From positions 31,493 to 95,492 of the forward strand of contig NZ_JAAAXQ010000002.1 of NCBI RefSeq assembly GCF_009916105.1: a stretch of DNA of 64,000 nt, written 5' to 3'. The DNA comes from Streptomyces sp. GC420 (lineage in GTDB: Bacteria; Actinomycetota; Actinomycetes; Streptomycetales; Streptomycetaceae). Position numbers and translations under genes: made by a program. How positions within the stretch are numbered: the stretch's first letter is position 1; every line of letters begins with the position of its first letter. Below the pieces are notes generated by a model. The model saw only the letters and a list, made by a program, of their open reading frames with translations. It searched no databases and was not told where the DNA came from. This document shows positions 59,024-64,000 of this stretch, one piece after another.

Positions 59024-59797
59024 TCAGCTGGCCCGGCGCGTGCCGGAACGGGTGAGGTGTCCGCTCATCGCCGCGGCGGTGTCCATCACGGCAGTTACGT
59101 ACCGGGCGCGGGTGGCGGCGCGCCGCATGGGCGCGTCCTTGGCCAGCAGTGCGACCGAGCCGGCGACGGCCGAGCCGTACCAGATGGGCGCGGCGATCAT
59201 GGTGCGCCCCTGGAGCGGGGACGGCCCGATGGCGTGACCTTCCTCACGGACGTGGGCGATGTCGATCTTGTGGTCGCTGACGGAGCCGAGGCAGGCGAGG
59301 ATCGCCAGTCCGGCCGCGTCGGCCTCCAGAGGTGCTGATTCAAGAGATCGCAAAGCGATCTGAGGTGATGTAAGGATCTCGTCAGCGTGTGGCCCGTATG
59401 CCCGTTCCGCGCAGATTCTCATCGGAGTGCCGATCAGATGCGGTCGGTAAACAAATGCGGCCTGACCAGTTCTCGACTGTAGTGTGACGATCTCGGCCCT
59501 CACCGCAGGAGAGGGCGGTCCGGCCAGGAGGGGCTGGGCAGGCGTCGACGAGGGGGGACCGTGCAGCGCGTCAGTCAGCGCGTAGCGAGCACGCGGCCCG
59601 CGCTGTTCGACCGCGCCCTCCCGCATCAAGGCCTGCAGATACCGGTGAGCGGTCGGCGCGGGAAGCCCCGCGAAGTCGGCGACCGAAGCCAGAGGATGTT
59701 CACCCGGCCCGAGACGGATCAGCGCCCTGAGCACCGCCATAGTGCGTGCCACGGCGCCGCCCGTGCGGTCGGACGGAGTGACAACGGGATGCAGCAA
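59024..59797 (-). CDS. IclR-family transcriptional regulator
   Basis: TTG 59797, six bases after GAGGGGGAG, gives 257 aa starting LLHPVVTPSDRTGGAVARTM. The N-terminal winged HTH is seen in ASVADFAGLPAPTAHRYLQA; the C-terminal effector domain includes GQAAFVYRPHLIG and MIAAPIWYGSAVAGSVALLA. A longer in-frame extension runs into the divergent XRE gene and is not supported. It may regulate the downstream FabG-like gene (43 bases away, same direction). Confidence 0.8.
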   Translation of the reverse strand: MLHPVVTPSDRTGGAVARTMAVLRALIRLGPGEHPLASVADFAGLPAPTAHRYLQALMREGAVEQRGPRARYALTDALHGPPSSTPAQPLLAGPPSPAVRAEIVTLQSRTGQAAFVYRPHLIGTPMRICAERAYGPHADEILTSPQIALRSLESAPLEADAAGLAILACLGSVSDHKIDIAHVREEGHAIGPSPLQGRTMIAAPIWYGSAVAGSVALLAKDAPMRRAATRARYVTAVMDTAAAMSGHLTRSGTRRAS

Positions 59798-59991
59798 CGC
59801 GAACTCCCCCTCGCGGTTGTCGAGGACCTTCGCGTCTCCCACAACGCGGATTCGATCCAGTGGCCGATTCTTCCCGGCCAAGATCCCTCTCACCAGGCTC
59901 TGAATTTTCCGGTCCTCGAATTTCAGGAGCGAGCGCTTCCGGTATATCGCGGGAGCGGCACGGGGATGGCAGCACGGGGAAGGTTCCAAAG

Positions 59992-60864
59992 TTGAATCAG
60001 AAGGAGGCGTTGCAGCAACTGCTGCAATGGAAGCGCGGAGAGATAGACCCGGTCGAGCTCGGCTGGCCCAAGCGCACCGGCCGGGGCCGGCGCTCACGCG
60101 GACTGTCCCAGGCCCAGGTCGCCCAGGCGCTGTTCGTCACGGAGAAGACCTACGCCGAGTTCGAGCGCGGGAACACACCCCAGCCAACCACCGAGTTCCT
60201 CGACAACGTGGCCACGGTGCTCAACATGAACGAGCGCGAGCGGACCGCGCTCTACGTCTACGCGATCGGCTACGAGCCCCCGTTCCCCATGGACCCGATG
60301 GCCGGGACGAACGTCGACCCGGCCTGGCAGGTGGCCGTCAACGGCGTGTCAGGCCAGCCCTGTTACATCAACGACGTCGCCTGGAACGTGCTGGCCGCCA
60401 ACGACGACTTCAAGCTCATGTTCCCCCAGCCCGAGGGCAAGACCCCGGAGCTGCCCGAACGCAACCTGATCCGGTGGATGCTCCTGCGTGAGGACGCTCG
60501 CGAGCACCACCTGGTCGACTGGGACACCCGCTGGGCGCCGCAGGTCGCGGCGCAGCTGCGCACGGCGGTCGCCGCGCACCCCGACAACGCGGACCTCCGG
60601 CTGCTCGACAAGGAAGTCAACGACGACCCAGTGGCGGGGCCGATCTACCGCGACCACAGCCTCGCGTACATCCACCCCGACGGCGACGCGCGGCCGATGC
60701 GGCACGCCGGCTATGTGACCCCGCGCGGCACCGAGGACCACCGCAGCCGGTGCTGCGAGCGGCATGCGCCGTCCCAGCTGGGCACCGTCACCATGTGCGC
60801 CGCCCAGCCGTTCGGCAGCCCGGGCGCCCGGTTCTTCCTCCTACCGTTCGCGCCCCACATATGA
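59992..60864 (+). CDS. XRE-family regulator with MmyB-like ligand domain
   Basis: TTG 59992, eight bases after GGGGAAGG, opens LNQKEALQQLLQWKRGEIDP. HTH: RSRGLSQAQVAQALFVTEKT, YAEFERG. The C-terminal MmyB-like part is shown by CYINDVAWNVLAANDDFKLM and RNLIRWMLLREDAREH. These regulators often sit next to SDR genes and control them. Here the XRE gene is divergent from the IclR-FabG pair. Confidence 0.85.
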   Translation: MNQKEALQQLLQWKRGEIDPVELGWPKRTGRGRRSRGLSQAQVAQALFVTEKTYAEFERGNTPQPTTEFLDNVATVLNMNERERTALYVYAIGYEPPFPMDPMAGTNVDPAWQVAVNGVSGQPCYINDVAWNVLAANDDFKLMFPQPEGKTPELPERNLIRWMLLREDAREHHLVDWDTRWAPQVAAQLRTAVAAHPDNADLRLLDKEVNDDPVAGPIYRDHSLAYIHPDGDARPMRHAGYVTPRGTEDHRSRCCERHAPSQLGTVTMCAAQPFGSPGARFFLLPFAPHI

Positions 60865-60926
60865 CGCCGCCCCGCGGCCGCTTCGGCGGAGAGATTTCCT
60901 CCGGGCGGCCGCGGCACGCACAATGC

Positions 60927-61904
60927 ATGCCCATGGCATCCACTGACCTGAAGCAGATCGCGCCCGGCGTCTTCGCCTGGCAGCCCGGCCACGAGGCAAC
61001 ATGGGGCCTGGCCAACTGCGGTCTCGTCGTCTCCAAGGGCCAGGCCCTCGTCATCGACACGCCCTACACACCCGCCCTGACCGACGCCTTCCTCACCGCG
61101 GTCCGCTCAGCCGCGGGCCCGGACGTTCCGCTGGACCGGGTCGCCGTCACCCACGCCAACGGCGACCACACCTGGGGCCTTCAGCAGCTTCCCGGCGCCG
61201 ACATCTACGCCACCCACGCCGCCCTTGAGCACCAGTGCCTGGAGCCGAGACCAGAACAGCTGCAGGCCCTCATCCATGACACCGACCCCGGCCAGCCGTT
61301 CGGCTGGTACTTCCGGGAGCATTTCGGCAAGTTCGACTTCGCGGGCATTCAGGTTCTCCCGCCGACCACGACGTTCACCGGGCGCCACGACCTCGAAGTC
61401 GGCGAGATAGCCGCGGAGCTGCACGAGGTCGGCCCGGCCCACACCGTCGGCGACCTCATCGTCCATCTGCCCGAGCAGCGCGTGGTCTTCGCGGGCGACA
61501 TCGTCTTCGCGGGAGACCACCCCTCGCACTGGGCCGGCCCACTGGAGCGCGTCGCCGCCGCCTGCGCACGGATCCTGGACCTCGACCCCGAGTGGATCGT
61601 CCCCGGCCACGGACCGCTCATGACCCCCGACGACCTGCGGGGCTACATCGCCTACCTCGACGACCTCGCGGACCAGGCGTATGTGATGCACGGCCAGGGC
61701 CGGACGGCCGTCGATGCCGCACGCATCCTGATCAAGGAAGACCGCTACGCCGGCCTCGGCCTGCCCGAGCGGCTCGCCATCACCCTCAGCACGGAATACC
61801 GCCACCTCGACCAGGACACCACCGCCCCGGACCTGCTGAAGCTGATGGACCACGCGGCACGCATTGCCTGGGACCGCTCGTCGACCGGCCCTCTCGCACC
61901 CTGA
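60927..61904 (+). CDS. MBL-fold metallo-hydrolase
   Basis: The 325-aa protein has the metal-binding segment VTHANGDHTWG near residue 75 (HxNxDH, Asn replacing the second His), a later His in VGPAHTVGDLIV, Asp in VFAGDIVFAGDH and His in VPGHGPL. It is a Zn-dependent hydrolase of unknown substrate. ATG 60927 or 60933 can serve as start; neither has a strong ribosome-binding site. Confidence 0.85.
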   Translation: MPMASTDLKQIAPGVFAWQPGHEATWGLANCGLVVSKGQALVIDTPYTPALTDAFLTAVRSAAGPDVPLDRVAVTHANGDHTWGLQQLPGADIYATHAALEHQCLEPRPEQLQALIHDTDPGQPFGWYFREHFGKFDFAGIQVLPPTTTFTGRHDLEVGEIAAELHEVGPAHTVGDLIVHLPEQRVVFAGDIVFAGDHPSHWAGPLERVAAACARILDLDPEWIVPGHGPLMTPDDLRGYIAYLDDLADQAYVMHGQGRTAVDAARILIKEDRYAGLGLPERLAITLSTEYRHLDQDTTAPDLLKLMDHAARIAWDRSSTGPLAP

Positions 61905-62217
61905 ACTCTTCACCTGGCAGCCGTGCCCGGCGCGAATTCCGGCTGGTGAAACAGCGCGGCCCACTCCGTTCCGATCATTGAAATAGGAACCGCCCGCGTA
62001 GCTCGGGGGCTTGCCCCGGGCTCGCCCAAGCGGTCAACTACCGACGTCGGCGCGCCGTGTACGTACGGGGGAGCGCCGCCCAGGCACCGAGGGCCCTCCC
62101 ACGCCCGTTGACGTGCGCGGTCGAGCAGCACGCCGTTGCTGGACTCGATTCCGGATGCCGCCGCCGGCCCCCCGGCGGCGGCATCCGCTCGAAGCCGCCT
62201 TGCTCCAGGGAGAGTTC
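61905..62217. other. Intergenic stretch with a long perfect hairpin
   Basis: No gene is supported here. At 62153-62186 GGATGCCGCCGCCGG and its exact 15-base complement enclose CCCC, ending about 20 bases before the AGGGAGA ribosome-binding site of the next gene. It could terminate the upstream transcript or fold over the leader of the downstream gene. Confidence 0.6.
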
Positions 62218-62748
62218 ATGAGCCGCGCAGCCATTGTCTTGCCGGTCCCCGCCGCCGTCCCCGAGTTCCTCGGCCACCGCATCGAGGACCTCCGCCATAC
62301 CCTCCGCGCCGGCCGCAGTGAAGAGGCCCTGACGGCGGCCCGGACCATCAGCGACGAGCTCGCCGAGAGCCACGGCCCCCTGCACAACTACACGCTCCAC
62401 GCCCTCGAGCTGGTCGCCTTCTGCGCTCAGATCGCGGGTTACCCGGCCATGGCCACCGACGTCTCGGTCTACACCGCAGCGGCCTGGCAGCGCCTTCTGG
62501 ATGCCACACACCACCAAATCCGGCGGCAGGCCCGCAACGGTACGGCCTCCTGGCTCACCGTCACCAACGCGCCCGACGCCGTCCGGACCGGAACGGCCCT
62601 GCTGACGCTGCTGCAGTCGGTTCACGGCAAGAACCACCCCTCCACCCCGTTCGTAAAACGTCGACTTAACGCCATTACCGGCGGCGACCAGGAGGCTGCC
62701 CGGAATGCTCTGCGGGCCACGGGGCCGGCCTTGCTGATCAAGCCGTGA
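62218..62748 (+). CDS. Hypothetical helical (TPR-like) protein, 176 aa
   Basis: ATG 62218 with AGGGAGA upstream. Helical repeats (IEDLRHTLRAGRSEEALTAA, LHALELVAFCAQIAGYPAMA, WQRLLDATHHQIRRQARNGT) resemble the TPR-like tails of Streptomyces regulators. No DNA-binding domain is present. Family not named. Confidence 0.65.
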   Translation: MSRAAIVLPVPAAVPEFLGHRIEDLRHTLRAGRSEEALTAARTISDELAESHGPLHNYTLHALELVAFCAQIAGYPAMATDVSVYTAAAWQRLLDATHHQIRRQARNGTASWLTVTNAPDAVRTGTALLTLLQSVHGKNHPSTPFVKRRLNAITGGDQEAARNALRATGPALLIKP

Positions 62749-63271
62749 AGTCCTTGGCCACAGCGTTTCCAAACCGCCCGCGCCAGAGGCATATACCGGA
62801 AGTGCTGCTACCGGAAAAAACGGGGCCTGGCTGCACCTGATCTTTCTGGCCAGAATCAGGCTCGGACTGATCACGTTGTGGGAGACGCGGCGTCCGTGAC
62901 CGCGAGGGGGAAATCGCGTTGCGACATCTACGAACTGGACTCGTGCCATCCGGGTCCGCATCACTGCTACGACCGGCCGACCTCCGGTCGGGAACCGGGT
63001 GGACGACCGAGTCGACCATCCAGGCTTCGGTGCGAAGCGGCCCTCTTCACACGCTGGCACCTCGTCATCCGTGGCTCAACCACGGCACGACGCCCCTGCC
63101 GCGGCTGGGAGCCAGGCACTGGCCCCGGGCCGTGGCCGTAGGCTCGCCGGGTCCTGGCCTGGCGTGCACCTCCAGAGCCGGCGAAGCGCGGTAGAGGACT
63201 CACCTCGCCGCGTTTTGTCCGCCCTGAGCGCGCGCCAGCGCCCGTACCCGACTCCTGAAGGGGATCTGCCG
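62749..63271. other. Intergenic stretch, no gene supported
   Basis: A bulged inverted repeat around TTCTGGCCAGAA (62836-62860) follows the TPR-like gene and may terminate it. The open frames further on are Arg/Pro-rich, lack ribosome-binding sites and match nothing I recognise. The promoter of the lipoprotein gene should lie here. Confidence 0.45.
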
Positions 63272-63847
63272 ATGGCTTCGAACACCCACCACCGCACCCA
63301 TGTCCTGCGACTCGCAGGTGCCGTCCTCACGTGCACCGTCGCAGCCGGCGCTCTGGCCGGCTGTGGCTCCGACACACCGAAGAAGACGGCTTCCTCGCCC
63401 TCGGCCACTGCCTCCTCGACGCCGTCCAACGATCCGGACCAGGCAGCGAAGGACAAGGTCCTCGCCTCGTACACGAACATGCGCGAGGTCCAGATCAAGA
63501 TGGCCGCGGACGGAGATCTGCACACCGAGGAACTGGCCAAGTACGCCAGGGGCGATGCCGCCACCGACCTCAAGAAGTCGGTCCTGCGCAACGAGTCGAT
63601 GGGCATCAAGTTCACCGGCCGTCCTGAGATGGAGCCTCAGGTCACCGCCGTCGACACCAAGGGCAAGACCGCAACGGTCACCGACTGCTTCGACGCGACC
63701 AGCTGGAAGCCCGTCTACAAGGACTCCGGCAAGGAGCTCAAGCTCGCCGAGCAGCGCCTGAAGTACCCCGTCACGTCCCAAGCCACGCTGGAGGGCGACA
63801 CATGGTTCGTCACGAAGATCACAGCCGATCGCACGAAGGGCTGCTGA
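63272..63847 (+). CDS. Secreted lipoprotein, 191 aa
   Basis: ATG 63272 with GAAGGGG eight bases upstream. The signal peptide RLAGAVLTCTVAAGALAGC has a lipobox LAGC, then a Ser/Thr/Pro linker and a soluble SnoaL-like domain (VLASYTNMREVQIKMAADGD, TVTDCFDATSWKPVYKDSGK). It resembles lipoproteins of Streptomyces integrative and conjugative elements (memory). The end overlaps the next gene by 46 bases. Confidence 0.8.
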   Translation: MASNTHHRTHVLRLAGAVLTCTVAAGALAGCGSDTPKKTASSPSATASSTPSNDPDQAAKDKVLASYTNMREVQIKMAADGDLHTEELAKYARGDAATDLKKSVLRNESMGIKFTGRPEMEPQVTAVDTKGKTATVTDCFDATSWKPVYKDSGKELKLAEQRLKYPVTSQATLEGDTWFVTKITADRTKGC

Positions 63848-64000
63848 TCCGTTCTGCCCGCGTGCTGGGCGTCCTTGCGGTACTGACCGCCCTGATGCCG
63901 GCTGGCCTCGCATACGCGGGGGGCGCTGGCGAATGCTCCGACGTGGACGTGTGCGTCGGCGTCGGAACGCCCGGCAAGCCCGGTGGGGGCGGAGGTGGCG
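63802..64000 (+). CDS. Secreted protein, cut off by the window end
   Basis: ATG 63802 lies within the lipoprotein gene in another frame and opens MVRHEDHSRSHEGLLIRSAR; the signal peptide VLGVLAVLTALMPAGLAYAG is followed by ECSDVDVCVGVGTPGKPGGG, a Cys-bearing start of an exported protein with a Gly-rich linker. The overlap suggests coupled expression. The rest lies beyond 64000; a later start is possible. Confidence 0.6.
   Translation, partial: MVRHEDHSRSHEGLLIRSARVLGVLAVLTALMPAGLAYAGGAGECSDVDVCVGVGTPGKPGGGGGG

Overview
The window is high-GC actinobacterial DNA, almost certainly Streptomyces. Codon third positions are strongly G/C, GTG and TTG starts are common, and Shine-Dalgarno sequences are GGAGG-like. 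It also carries a Streptomyces-type FabG, a MmyB-type XRE regulator and an SAV_2336-type protein. The density of insertion sequences, nested transposons and small plasmid-like genes points to a large (possibly linear) plasmid or a chromosomal accessory region; the sequence alone does not decide which.

Region 1 (1-12.5 kb): the end of an aldehyde dehydrogenase, an SDR oxidoreductase, and a leftward acyl-CoA dehydrogenase-etfB-etfA operon. A divergent LysR gene faces that operon across a region with two palindromic T-N11-A boxes. The LysR gene runs into an IS256-family remnant. Next come a PAS-GAF-SpoIIE phosphatase-ATPase regulator and a decayed IS1634-family transposase, itself hit by a 35-bp palindrome flanked by CGTGC repeats. 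A patatin-plsC pair follows, then the 5' part of a TetR gene.

Region 2 (12,684-31,469): an 18.8-kb structure bounded by two identical-looking directly repeated IS701-family elements and flanked by the 4-bp repeat TCCC. It interrupts the TetR gene exactly in frame; the 3' part of that gene resumes at 31,474. The cargo is a biphenyl/alkylbenzene-type upper pathway: meta-cleavage hydrolase, ring-hydroxylating dioxygenase alpha and beta, Rieske ferredoxin, ferredoxin reductase, dihydrodiol dehydrogenase and extradiol dioxygenase. It also holds an acyl-CoA ligase, a very large BphS-like sensor kinase with its BphT-like response regulator, and three copies of a TTCCGTA-containing box placed like BphST-type promoters. 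Arene would be dihydroxylated, rearomatised to a catechol, cleaved and hydrolysed to a 2-hydroxydienoate plus a carboxylic acid. Genes for the next steps (hydratase, aldolase, acylating dehydrogenase) are not in the window.

Region 3 (31.5-41.8 kb): IS630-type debris, a TetR-MMPL exporter pair whose operator matches the one upstream of the patatin-plsC pair, and a broken Tn3-family transposase gene. Inserted in that gene without target duplication is a 3.96-kb element with two overlapping tyrosine recombinases and one passenger gene, organised like Tn554.

Region 4 (41.8-54.0 kb): small accessory genes. A DUF6884-like and a Mom-like DNA-modification gene come first. Then four transcription units each begin with nearly the same promoter (TTGCKT-N17-TANTKT plus conserved spacer bases). 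They encode mostly unknown proteins, an N6-methyltransferase-like protein without a visible catalytic motif, an SAV_2336-type protein and, in the last unit, a TetR regulator. Two adjacent hairpins close the block. It is the best candidate here for an undescribed co-regulated system.

Region 5 (54-64 kb): lipoproteins, membrane proteins, an HTH plasmid-type protein, FabG-like reductase, IclR and XRE regulators, an MBL-fold hydrolase and a cut-off secreted protein.
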